In this document: piece after piece, positions 17,767 to 25,746 of the stretch
Layout of the letters: each line of letters opens with the position of its first letter
Position numbering within the stretch: the first letter of the stretch is position 1
DNA from: SFTJ01 sp045613305
GTDB taxonomy: Bacteria > Bacteroidota > Bacteroidia > Bacteroidales > Muribaculaceae
Direction: 5' to 3'
Assembly: GCA_045613305.1 (NCBI GenBank)
Contig: JAZLAU010000037.1
Span: 19,501-83,500, forward strand
DNA: 64,000 nucleotides
Made by a program: the position numbers and the translations under genes
Notes under the pieces: generated by a model
What the model was told of the DNA's origin: nothing
Databases searched by the model: none
What the model saw: the letters and a program-made list of their open reading frames with translations, nothing else

Positions 17767-17797
17767 CAAATATACCATTTTTATTAATCAATGCCAA
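17767..17797 (-). promoter_or_regulatory. Promoter of the Hsp70-HerA-HExxH operon
   Basis: On the minus strand, TTG (17797-17795), 20 bases, TATATTTG (17774-17767). The match is full, so a constitutive sigma-dependent start near 17760 is expected, with a leader of about 87 bases. The divergent tRNA-Leu promoter is about 115 bases away. Confidence 0.75.
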
Positions 17798-17912
17798 AGC
17801 AATCCGCGCCTAATCTTCGTTAATTTTTTCGATTCGTAATCTCGCTTATCCGCTTTTTTAAGCCAAACCGAGCGCACAAATCACAATATTTCAATTTTTT
17901 TTGTCAAAATTG

Positions 17913-17942
17913 TTGGTAAATGAAAAAAAACAATTAACTTTG
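17913..17942 (+). promoter_or_regulatory. Promoter of tRNA-Leu
   Basis: TTG at 17913-17915, 19 bases, TAACTTTG at 17935-17942, directly upstream of the tRNA. Confidence 0.75.
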
Positions 17943-17955
17943 CACTCGCAATTAA

Positions 17956-18037
17956 GCCCAGATGGCGGAATAGGTAGACGCGCTGGTCTCAAACACCAGT
18001 GGAGCAATCCATCCCGGTTCGATCCCGGGTCTGGGTA
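17956..18037 (+). tRNA. tRNA-Leu (CAA)
   Basis: 82 bases. The acceptor GCCCAGA pairs with TCTGGGT (G-T at the first pair), the anticodon stem CTGGT/ACCAG encloses CTCAAAC with anticodon CAA, there is a short class-II variable arm, and the T-arm is CCCGG-TTCGATC-CCGGG. Discriminator A. CCA is not encoded. Confidence 0.95.
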
Positions 18038-18041
18038 CGAA

Positions 18042-18070
18042 GCGAAGAAAGAAATTTCTTCGCTTTTTTT
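18042..18070 (+). terminator. Terminator of tRNA-Leu
   Basis: Stem GCGAAGAAA/TTTCTTCGC with a GAAA loop, followed by seven T, five bases after the tRNA. Confidence 0.9.
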
Positions 18071-18214
18071 ATTCAATCCTCGTAACTCATTGGTTTGCTG
18101 ATAGATTAGGCTAAGTACACTATTCATGCTAACAGTTCGAAAATTATTTCCGTCAAATTCAATTTTTTCATGATTAGTTCTAAGCAATAACAAACAATAA
18201 AAACTGATGCACAG

Positions 18215-19711
18215 ATGAATAACAAATCTTTTTTAACACAATGTATTTGCGTTATTATTTTCTTATCCATTTTTAGTAGCTGCAATTCTAGCTCAAATCA
18301 AGTTAAAGAAATGGGGGAAAAAATAGTACTAGCCGATAGTATAATAAACAATACGACAACATATTATATTGCTATAAATGAAGCAGAATCTGTTCTCGCT
18401 CCTAGTATTGATGAATTATTTACTTATGAGACAATATTCGAAAAAATGCTTTCTCTAATCCAATGTGGAGCTAAATTGGATTCTATCACTTATATAGGAC
18501 ATAATTGGTTCAAAGTTTCATATGATTTAACTGATTGGTATAATACCGAATCAGGAGATGAAGATGGATTAGCATTATTATACTGGAAAATAAAGAAAGA
18601 AGATGATAAATTCAAACTACATGATGTTGCATATGCATATTCACAATGTACGTCATATATTGAAGATTTACCTGTTGCTGATAGAATTAAATTTTGGTTT
18701 AACACTATCAAATATGAAGATGTACAACCTTATTTCCAAGGAAATATATGTAAAGTAAGAAATGATGACAAATATGGTTTCATCAATATTGAAGGCATAG
18801 AAATTCTCCCGTGCAAATATGATACTGTTGCATTTGTTATGGGTGATTTAATTAAAATAGATGAGGAAGAAATAGTATATGATGATTGCTGGGATAGTTT
18901 ACTTTATGTAAAATTAGATGACAAATACGGTCTGATTAATTTTGATGGAAAAGAGATTGCCCCTTGCAAATATGATGATTTAACATTATTTACTGAATAT
19001 CGATATCTCTTTAAAACGGAATTGGATGATAAATATGGTATGATTAATTTTGAAGGAAAAGAAATTATCCCATGTAAATATGATGATTTCATAATTGTTG
19101 AAGAAGATGGTTTTGATGTAATTAAATCAAAATCAAACGACAAATACGGTCTTATTAGAATTAATGCTGCACAGCTCTATGGTGAGGGATTTAAAATAGT
19201 TGAAGGGAAGGAAATTTTACCATGCATATTTGACGAATTAGAAATGGATGACTGGGAGATGGTTAAAGTGCAAAATAATGACCTTTGGAGCTATTACACG
19301 ATAGATGGAACACAAGTAACAGAATTCTATGAGGATGTCGAATATTATTATGATATGGACAGTCCATTGTTTGCCGCAAAATCAAATGGCAAATGGGGAT
19401 ATATTAATACGGATGGAGATGTATTAATATCATTTGTTCTTGACTATGCAGGGAAACCTCACGAAGACGGAACTGCATCTGTAAAGTATAATGGGCAGTG
19501 GGGTGAATTGGACCTAAATACACGACGTTTTAGTCGAACATACGATAATAGTGCCAGCAATTCTGGTAATTCTATCATAAGAAAGGCTTGTACTGTTTGT
19601 AGTGGAACAGGACAAATGCCAGTTCGAGGCGGAGGAATAGTTCTCGGTTATCAACAATGTGCAGCTTGTGGCGGATTAGGGTACATTACTGTTCCTTCCT
19701 ATTGGCCATAA
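18215..19711 (+). CDS. WG-repeat lipoprotein with C-terminal DnaJ-type zinc motif
   Basis: 498 residues. Lipoprotein signal ending in FLSIFSSC (Cys near 24). A central array of about six WG-type repeats (DDKYGFINIEGIEILPCKYD and relatives, about residues 183-430), three of them nearly identical. WG repeats are thought to form beta-structures for binding. The C-terminus has CTVCSGTGQM ... QQCAACGGLGYI, two CxxCxGxG motifs as in half of the DnaJ cysteine-rich zinc finger, unusual on an exported lipoprotein. The gene is visibly AT-rich with ATA, AAA and TTA codons common, unlike all its neighbours, and follows a tRNA gene, both signs of horizontal acquisition. It is monocistronic; no clear promoter was found. 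Function unknown. Confidence 0.85.
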   Translation: MNNKSFLTQCICVIIFLSIFSSCNSSSNQVKEMGEKIVLADSIINNTTTYYIAINEAESVLAPSIDELFTYETIFEKMLSLIQCGAKLDSITYIGHNWFKVSYDLTDWYNTESGDEDGLALLYWKIKKEDDKFKLHDVAYAYSQCTSYIEDLPVADRIKFWFNTIKYEDVQPYFQGNICKVRNDDKYGFINIEGIEILPCKYDTVAFVMGDLIKIDEEEIVYDDCWDSLLYVKLDDKYGLINFDGKEIAPCKYDDLTLFTEYRYLFKTELDDKYGMINFEGKEIIPCKYDDFIIVEEDGFDVIKSKSNDKYGLIRINAAQLYGEGFKIVEGKEILPCIFDELEMDDWEMVKVQNNDLWSYYTIDGTQVTEFYEDVEYYYDMDSPLFAAKSNGKWGYINTDGDVLISFVLDYAGKPHEDGTASVKYNGQWGELDLNTRRFSRTYDNSASNSGNSIIRKACTVCSGTGQMPVRGGGIVLGYQQCAACGGLGYITVPSYWP

Positions 19712-19857
19712 TGAAAGCATTTTAAAAGAACATTTATATCTAAAAGAACAAGAATCAAATTGGCGACTACCCATTCTCTTTGAATTTAAGTTTTCACCAT
19801 TTTCATTTCACTTTGCCCGGTTTTTAGCAGACAGGTGAACTATATGTGGTGGGCAAA

Positions 19858-20226
19858 CTACTTATTCTTTTCCAAATAGTTGGCATACAACTTGCCCAAT
19901 TGGTCGGCAGTTACGCCGATAGTTGCAATTCGCTCAAACATGTGTTGCAGTTCTTCGCCCAACAACTGTTCGCGTCGCTGATTCACAATCACCTCGGCAG
20001 CATCGGGCATCACAAAGTAGCCCAAGCCACGCTTGTTATATATTATGCCGCTCTGCTGCAGATGGTCGTAACTGCGCACAACAGTGTTGGCATTAACCTC
20101 GAGCGATGCTGCTGTTTCGCGCACCGATGGCACGCGTCCGTCGGCCACCAACTCGCCCGACAACACTTGGTCGGCCAAATATTCTGCAATTTGAATATAT
20201 ATCGGTTTATTATCTTTAAAAATCAT
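19858..20226 (-). CDS. GntR family regulator, YtrA subfamily
   Basis: 122 residues from the ATG at 20226; the frame is open 15 codons upstream without an ATG closer to the family start. An N-terminal winged helix-turn-helix (PIYIQIAEYLADQVLSGEL ... VPSVRETAASLEVNANTVVRSYDHLQQSG) is followed by only about 50 residues of helix, the short effector region of YtrA-type GntR proteins. These repress ABC transporter operons. It is the last gene of a minus-strand set after an ABC ATPase and a permease, and the operon promoter carries a GTGTA-N12-TACAC inverted repeat at 22211-22234 that is probably its operator. Confidence 0.9.
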   Translation of the reverse strand: MIFKDNKPIYIQIAEYLADQVLSGELVADGRVPSVRETAASLEVNANTVVRSYDHLQQSGIIYNKRGLGYFVMPDAAEVIVNQRREQLLGEELQHMFERIATIGVTADQLGKLYANYLEKNK

Positions 20227-20410
20227 TTCTTTTGTCGTTTTTGGTTTTACAATCTCTTCGGCGGGCCGCACCGGGCAGCCTCGTTATAAACGCATTGCTG
20301 ATTTCGCATTTTTGAGTCATCAGGCTGCACAAAAATTAGATACGAGCGATGCCACCCACACCGAAATAATAACAATCGACATAGTAATCATTACCATAAG
20401 CCAGGGCTTT

Positions 20411-21238
20411 TTAGCACACATCCTTACGTTTGTACACCACATACGACGCCACAAACAGCACAATTGCAATCACCGCATAAGCAGCCAAATACATCCATTG
20501 GCATCCATCAAACAATAGCATTTCAACAAAGTCTTCGAGGTGTTGTGCATAATATTTTGTCAAAAACGCCATAATTGGCACCATCACTATCGTTAACACC
20601 GTTGAAAACACCTGTGTCAGCACATACATCTTAAGGTAAGAGAATTTAGGCCATAGTGTTGCAGCAAGGGCAAAAAGTGCTTGTGAGAATAATGTTCCAA
20701 CCACAAAAAACGCCAACAACCAAGCTCGCACCTCTATGAAATCGAGGGTATCGTGATAAAAAACTTCCTCCAGTGCTTCTCTCTGAGAGTCGATGCCAGC
20801 CGTCATAATAGCAAATGGGTTATTAAATTCGCTTAATTTCAGAAAACCCTCCATTTCACCCCAAATCACTGGCGCCACTATGCAGCGCACCAATTCTGCC
20901 GCATAGCCACAAGCAAAAAAGAGCAACACAAATCCCACCACATACACCAAGAACTGTTCAAGGTATTTTTCGAAAGTGGTAGCCGGAAGCATAAAGTTGC
21001 TGATTCGGCCTTGCTTGGTTCGCAACTGAGTGAACATCAGCGAGGCAGCAATGCCGCATCCTGTTGTCAAAAAAAACGGAGTAACAATATTTCGAAAACC
21101 CCAATACGGTATCAAAACATATATTAGAGTCAACATTCCAAACAAGCCAAATGCTCCAAGGAACATCATCTTGCTATTTTCCACAAAATCCTTCTTTAGC
21201 AGAAGCCATAGTCTGTTGAAACTGAAACTGTTATTCAT
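20411..21238 (-). CDS. ABC transporter permease-like membrane protein
   Basis: 275 residues with about six membrane segments (near 24-48, 52-75, 92-115, 170-195, 205-230 and 245-268). No pfam signature is certain; the layout fits ABC-2 type permeases that pair with single-gene ATPases in YtrA-regulated operons. It starts 36 bases after the ATPase stop. Such systems are often induced by cell-wall-active compounds in Firmicutes; in Bacteroidota the substrate is unknown. Confidence 0.75.
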   Translation of the reverse strand: MNNSFSFNRLWLLLKKDFVENSKMMFLGAFGLFGMLTLIYVLIPYWGFRNIVTPFFLTTGCGIAASLMFTQLRTKQGRISNFMLPATTFEKYLEQFLVYVVGFVLLFFACGYAAELVRCIVAPVIWGEMEGFLKLSEFNNPFAIMTAGIDSQREALEEVFYHDTLDFIEVRAWLLAFFVVGTLFSQALFALAATLWPKFSYLKMYVLTQVFSTVLTIVMVPIMAFLTKYYAQHLEDFVEMLLFDGCQWMYLAAYAVIAIVLFVASYVVYKRKDVC

Positions 21239-21274
21239 ATCATCAAAAATTTTTTAATCATTACACACATACCA

Positions 21275-22120
21275 TCATTTTCCCTCAAACAACTGCTTAA
21301 TCATAGCCGGATTGCACATCACAGCATTATAGAGCGACTCAATCTCTACCACAGTTTCCTCGCCGTCGACATTAGGCTTCACCACCACATTGCCTCCAAG
21401 AGTTGGCTGCCAATAAATGGCATCTGTAACGTCGTTAGTCATCTTAAATGCCAACCGGCGGCCAATCTCACCTATGCTTGCATTGAGCAGCACTTGGCTA
21501 TGGTCCACTATCAGCACATGGTCGAGCAGCGTGTCAACATCGCGCACCTGGTGGGTTGAAAGCAGCAGCACCTTGTCGTCGGTAACGCTTTTAGCGATAA
21601 CCTTTCTAAACTGGCTCTTGCTCATAATGTCGAGGCCATTGGTAGGCTCGTCCATAATCAGGATGCGAGTGTTAGCAGCCAGTGCAAAGCACAAAAACAC
21701 CTTCTTCTTTTGCCCCATCGATAGGGTTTTAAGGTTAACATTGCCATCAGGCACTTCAAAAATTCGCAGATACTCATCCATTTCCTCACGGCTGAATTTT
21801 GGATAAAACGGAGCATTCACTTTCACAAAGTTGTTGAGAGTAGTCTCAGGCAACTCAAATTCCTCGGGCACCACGAAAATTTCGCTCGTAGTGGAAGGCA
21901 AGCGTCGGCGCACATCTTCGCCGTTAACCATCACCATGCCGCTGGTGGGCGTAAGCAATCCCGACATTAAATGTATCAGGGTAGACTTTCCGGCCCCATT
22001 GCGGCCTAATAATCCATACACACTTCCGCCTTGCAGAGTGAGCGAAAAATCTTGAAAAAGATTTTGGGCTGACTTTTTATACCCAAATGTCAAGTTCTTA
22101 ATTTCTATCATACCATCCAT
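21275..22120 (-). CDS. ABC transporter ATP-binding protein
   Basis: 281 residues from 22120; an alternative ATG three codons in (22111, MIEIKNL) is closer to the usual family start. Walker A GLLGRNGAGKSTL (about 35-47), signature TLSMGQKKK, Walker B ILIMDEPTNGLD and an LLLSTHQVRDVD switch region are all intact, so it is an active ATPase of the export class. The C-terminal 60 residues diverge, as is common in the YtrB-like group. First gene of the operon behind a full promoter with an overlapping inverted repeat. Confidence 0.93.
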   Translation of the reverse strand: MDGMIEIKNLTFGYKKSAQNLFQDFSLTLQGGSVYGLLGRNGAGKSTLIHLMSGLLTPTSGMVMVNGEDVRRRLPSTTSEIFVVPEEFELPETTLNNFVKVNAPFYPKFSREEMDEYLRIFEVPDGNVNLKTLSMGQKKKVFLCFALAANTRILIMDEPTNGLDIMSKSQFRKVIAKSVTDDKVLLLSTHQVRDVDTLLDHVLIVDHSQVLLNASIGEIGRRLAFKMTNDVTDAIYWQPTLGGNVVVKPNVDGEETVVEIESLYNAVMCNPAMIKQLFEGK

Positions 22121-22210
22121 ACTTATTTTTTAATATTTTTTATATCTTCTGTTTTATGGTTATTTTTCTGTTTTTTTACACTAATTCCTCATTTTTTTCG
22201 GTTGAATATC

Positions 22211-22234
22211 GGTGTATTAGTGTGGTAGTACACT
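22211..22234 (-). promoter_or_regulatory. Probable YtrA-type operator
   Basis: GGTGTA ... TACACT inverted repeat: GTGTA at 22212-22216, 12 bases, TACAC at 22229-22233, with the inner bases also symmetric (GTGTATTA and TAGTACAC). It covers the predicted transcript start just below the -7 box. From memory, Bacillus YtrA recognises a very similar AGTGTA-spacer-TACACT site. The GntR gene that ends this operon is the obvious ligand, giving autoregulation. Confidence 0.65.
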
Positions 22235-22235
22235 G

Positions 22236-22265
22236 CAAAAGTAATATCATTTTTTAATTCTGCAA
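22236..22265 (-). promoter_or_regulatory. Promoter of the ABC-permease-GntR operon
   Basis: On the minus strand, TTG (22265-22263), 19 bases, TACTTTTG (22243-22236). The transcript would start near 22230, inside the inverted repeat. Confidence 0.7.
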
Positions 22266-22541
22266 AAAAATTCATGACATTTTTTAAAAAATTTTCATCA
22301 CTAAATCTCTATTACTCTCATTATCTGCCACTTAATTTATCGCTAAAAATAAAAATTTTGGGAACAACATATTCCCATTCATCACCGCACGAGCCACTTA
22401 CCGCTCTGCACACTGCACAAAAACCCGCGAAAAACAGCCAAAAAACCGCACCCTCACCCACCAAATTCCCAACCATCACCACAACCCGAAAAATCACACA
22501 GAAAAAACAACGGCAAAAAATTACGGAAATATTTCCTTAAT
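22266..22541. other. Intergenic region between the ABC operon and pckA
   Basis: AT-rich with long A and T runs and no convincing gene. An 88-codon plus-strand frame here is low-complexity (Ser/Thr/Lys/Pro) and lacks a promoter of its own. Nothing else is seen. Confidence 0.5.
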
Positions 22542-22575
22542 TTGTTTTTTTATCTAAATATTTGTTGTATCTTTG
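22542..22575 (+). promoter_or_regulatory. Promoter of pckA
   Basis: TATCTTTG at 22568-22575 is a clean -7 element; the nearest TTG (22542-22544) is 23 bases away, a little far. The leader of about 85 bases contains a small CTCG-CTAAA-CGAG hairpin at about 22578-22590. Confidence 0.6.
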
Positions 22576-22666
22576 TACTCGCTAAACGAGGTCTTGTTCG
22601 CAACGGTCCTTGTGCGGCAGAAAAAAGAAAATTAATTATTCATCATAAAACATATTTTTAAGGGAA

Positions 22667-24271
22667 ATGTTTAAAAAAGAAGATTTATTAAAGTACGGCA
22701 TTTCAGGCACTACTGAAGTTGTGTACAACCCTTCTTACGAAACTCTATTCGAAGAAGAAACAAAGGCAGGCCTTGAAGGCTATGAAGTAGGTCAAGACAC
22801 AGAACTTGGCGCAGTAAACGTAATGACTGGTATCTACACTGGTCGCTCTCCTAAGGACAAATATATCGTTATGGACGAAACTTCAAAGGACACTGTATGG
22901 TGGACTACTGAAGGTTACAAGAACGATAACCACCCAATGTCTGTAGAAACTTGGAATACAGTAAAGGAAATTGCAAAGAAGGAACTTTCAAATAAGAGAC
23001 TTTTCGTAGTTGACGCATTCTGCGGTGCTAACGCCGACACTCGCATGTCTGTTCGTTTCATCGTTGAAGTTGCTTGGCAAGCTCATTTCGTTAAGAACAT
23101 GTTCATCTGCCCAACTGAAGAAGAACTTGCTAACTTCGAACCAAACTTCGTTATCTACAACGCTTCAAAGGCTAAGGTAGAAAACTACAAGGAACTTGGT
23201 TTGAACTCTGAAACTTGCGTTGCTTTCAACGTAACAAGCCGCGAACAAGTTATCGTTAACACTTGGTACGGTGGTGAAATGAAGAAGGGTATGTTCTCAA
23301 TGATGAACTACTACTTGCCACTTCAAGGCATCGCTTCAATGCACTGCTCTGCTAACTGCGACATGAACGGCGAAAACACTGCTATCTTCTTCGGTCTTTC
23401 TGGTACTGGTAAGACTACTCTTTCAACCGACCCTAAGCGCCGCCTTATCGGTGACGACGAACACGGTTGGGACGACAACGGTGTATTCAACTTCGAAGGT
23501 GGTTGCTACGCTAAGGTTATCAACTTGAGCAAGGAAAACGAACCTGACATCTACGGCGCTATCAAGCGTAACGCTCTTCTTGAAAACGTTACTGTTGACG
23601 CTGAAGGTAAGATCGATTTCAACGACAAGTCAGTTACTGAAAACACTCGCGTTTCTTATCCTATCAACCACATCAACAACATCCAACCAGGTAGCTCTGC
23701 TCCGGCAGCAAAGAACGTTATCTTCCTTTCTGCTGACGCATTCGGTGTGCTTCCTCCAGTTTCTATCTTGACTCCAGAACAAACTAAGTACTACTTCCTT
23801 TCTGGTTTCACTGCTAAGTTGGCTGGTACTGAACGTGGCATCACTGAACCAACTCCTACTTTCTCTGCTTGCTTCGGTCAAGCTTTCTTGGAACTTCACC
23901 CAACTAAGTATGCTGAAGAACTTGTTAAGAGAATGGAACAAAGCGGCGCTAAGGCTTATCTTGTTAACACTGGCTGGAACGGTACTGGCAAGCGTATCTC
24001 AATTCCTGATACTCGCGGCATCATCGACGCTATCCTTGACGGTTCTATCCTTAAGGCTGAAACTAAGAAGATTCCTATGTTCGACTTCGAAGTTCCAACT
24101 AGCCTTCCAGGTGTAAACCCTGCTATCCTTGACCCTCGCGACACTTACGCTGACGCTGCTCAATGGGAAGAAAAGGCTAAGGACCTTGCTGCTCGCTTCA
24201 TCAAGAACTTCGACAAGTACACTACTAACGACGCTGGTAAGGCTCTTGTTGCTGCTGGTCCTCAACTATAA
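22667..24271 (+). CDS. pckA: Phosphoenolpyruvate carboxykinase (ATP)
   Basis: 534 residues, the standard length of the ATP-dependent enzyme. It interconverts oxaloacetate and PEP; in succinate-producing Bacteroidales it mainly runs toward oxaloacetate, fixing CO2. Visible motifs: the RSPKDKYIV substrate segment (60-68), the kinase-1a P-loop GLSGTGKTT (243-251), the RLIGDDEHGWDD metal-binding stretch and the C-terminal NTGWNGTGKRI. Codon choice is strongly biased to GCT, GGT, AAG, CTT and AAC, as in gap, the porin and the SIS gene, indicating very high expression. Single-gene unit with its own promoter and terminator. Confidence 0.98.
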   Translation: MFKKEDLLKYGISGTTEVVYNPSYETLFEEETKAGLEGYEVGQDTELGAVNVMTGIYTGRSPKDKYIVMDETSKDTVWWTTEGYKNDNHPMSVETWNTVKEIAKKELSNKRLFVVDAFCGANADTRMSVRFIVEVAWQAHFVKNMFICPTEEELANFEPNFVIYNASKAKVENYKELGLNSETCVAFNVTSREQVIVNTWYGGEMKKGMFSMMNYYLPLQGIASMHCSANCDMNGENTAIFFGLSGTGKTTLSTDPKRRLIGDDEHGWDDNGVFNFEGGCYAKVINLSKENEPDIYGAIKRNALLENVTVDAEGKIDFNDKSVTENTRVSYPINHINNIQPGSSAPAAKNVIFLSADAFGVLPPVSILTPEQTKYYFLSGFTAKLAGTERGITEPTPTFSACFGQAFLELHPTKYAEELVKRMEQSGAKAYLVNTGWNGTGKRISIPDTRGIIDAILDGSILKAETKKIPMFDFEVPTSLPGVNPAILDPRDTYADAAQWEEKAKDLAARFIKNFDKYTTNDAGKALVAAGPQL

Positions 24272-24314
24272 TCGTTCGGCAATAATAAAACAAGAACTAT
24301 TATAAATTCCAACT

Positions 24315-24350
24315 ATGCCGCGCCTCTTTCTTGAGGTGCGGCATTTTTTT
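24315..24350 (+). terminator. Terminator of pckA
   Basis: A 12-base-pair stem (ATGCCGCGCCTC with GAGGTGCGGCAT, one wobble), a 6-base loop and seven T. Confidence 0.92.
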
Positions 24351-24600
24351 GTTGCCGAATGCAGCCGCATTATTAACATCATTGCATCACTCACCCTACA
24401 AAGCCCTTGGCGACAACAGCAAGTATATATTCAATCTTTGTAGCCAACAACATCATTTCATCAGTCTTCGCATCGATTCTGCGTTAAGAGCACACACTGC
24501 ATTGCCGCCGACACTTCCAACCATCGCACAATGCACCACCGCCGAGCAACATAACTCCTTATCGAAACAAAAACACAACTTTCCGTCATACGCACTAATC
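24351..24600. other. Intergenic region between convergent pckA and radical SAM genes
   Basis: No convincing gene; overlapping open frames have no protein-like composition. It is bounded by the pckA terminator on the left and the radical SAM terminator on the right. Confidence 0.5.
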
Positions 24601-24601
24601 T

Positions 24602-24647
24602 AAAAAAAATATTGCCGCAATCCACTTTTTTAGAGAATTGCGGCAAT
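24602..24647 (-). terminator. Terminator of the radical SAM/SPASM gene
   Basis: ATTGCCGCAAT (24611-24621) pairs perfectly with ATTGCGGCAAT (24637-24647). On the minus strand an eight-T run follows. It begins 30 bases after the stop at 24677. Confidence 0.85.
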
Positions 24648-24676
24648 ACCACACAATTTATATAAAAAAACATATG

Positions 24677-25516
24677 TCACTTTCGGAATTGCTTAGTGAC
24701 GGCAGCATAGCCACAGCGGCAACATAGCGGCTCCACAGCCTCGTGGCGGCTAAAACCGTCATAAATGCTTTTAGCCCTCGCCGATGCCAAGATGTCGGGC
24801 AGCGATTGCTCAAACAGATCGCCAAGCACTATATCTCCAGCATGGTCAAGGCAACACGGCACAACCGTGCCGTCGACCAACACTCCCACCTGATTGCGCA
24901 ATGCGTAACAAAACACATCACCACCAGCACACTCCTTGCCCTCACTATCGGGCCATTCAAACATGCTATCGTATTCTATATATATGTTCTGCGCAAGTTT
25001 CCATCCATCGTGCCGCTCAGTCCACGGACGCGGGCACTGCTGCTCGCAGAGTTGCAATATTCGCTCATTGGCACTGTCATAGCCACCCCTATTCCATAGC
25101 CTCAACACCACTATGGTACCACTCTGGGCCATTAACTGTGCAAACTGCATCACTTCAGCCACATATTGCTCATGGTCGTGCCGTGCGTTACCCTCTTGCG
25201 AGTGAAGCGAAATCTGCACTTTGTGCAATCCGACTCCGCACAAATCATGTGCCCCCTTCACCAATGTGCCGTTGGTAGTAAGCACGGGCACAAAGCCCTT
25301 GCCGCGAGCCATCTTCACAAGTTCGGGCAAATGCGGATGCAGCATAGGCTCTCCCATCAGATGAAAATACAGAAACTGCACCTCGCCTTGCAACTTATCG
25401 GTGAGCAAATCAAATTCGTGCACCGACATCACACGCTTGGCCCTATCGGTTTTAGGGCAAAACACGCAATCGAGATTGCAAATATTGGTGATTTCAAGAT
25501 AACAGCGCGAAATCAT
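24677..25516 (-). CDS. Radical SAM protein with SPASM-type C-terminus
   Basis: 279 residues. CNLDCVFC (Cys13, Cys17, Cys20) binds the SAM [4Fe-4S] cluster. The HLMGEPMLHPHL (GGEP-like) and VQISLHS strands follow the radical SAM barrel. The C-terminus carries further cysteines (FCYALRNQVGVLVDGTVVPCC, then CCRCGYA) in a SPASM/twitch arrangement for an auxiliary Fe-S cluster. Proteins of this type modify peptides or act as maturases. No precursor peptide or partner gene is visible beside it; it stands alone with its own terminator, so the substrate is unknown. Clustered with the MoaA/NirJ-like group only in a general sense. Confidence 0.85.
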   Translation of the reverse strand: MISRCYLEITNICNLDCVFCPKTDRAKRVMSVHEFDLLTDKLQGEVQFLYFHLMGEPMLHPHLPELVKMARGKGFVPVLTTNGTLVKGAHDLCGVGLHKVQISLHSQEGNARHDHEQYVAEVMQFAQLMAQSGTIVVLRLWNRGGYDSANERILQLCEQQCPRPWTERHDGWKLAQNIYIEYDSMFEWPDSEGKECAGGDVFCYALRNQVGVLVDGTVVPCCLDHAGDIVLGDLFEQSLPDILASARAKSIYDGFSRHEAVEPLCCRCGYAAVTKQFRK

Positions 25517-25668
25517 AAATTGTAACTAACTGATGAACCTAACGTTTCACATGCAGCGGTGGTCAGCGGCCTACCATCGTTCCTGCGGTTTGCTGCGTTA
25601 CCAACTTGGTTGGTCATAAGCACACACGCTGCGACATCAACAAAGATAACAAAAAGGCATATTCTCCA

Positions 25669-25713
25669 CAAAAAAATTAGCGCTAACCCACAAATTATTG
25701 TGCAGTTAGCGCT
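25669..25713 (-). terminator. Terminator of the DUF2147 gene
   Basis: AGCGCTAAC...CACAA pairs with TTGTG...GTTAGCGCT in a long hairpin (25679-25713). On the minus strand a run of seven T follows (25669-25675). Confidence 0.85.
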
Positions 25714-25746
25714 CTACTAAAAATCACTCTCTAAATATATACTTTA

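Noticed and set aside
17956..18070. Attachment site at tRNA-Leu
   Set aside because: No second copy of the tRNA 3' end and no integrase found by eye; only the AT-rich neighbour hints at it.
22274..22540. 88-codon plus-strand frame upstream of pckA
   Set aside because: Low-complexity Ser/Thr/Lys/Pro translation of AT-rich DNA; ends where the pckA promoter begins.
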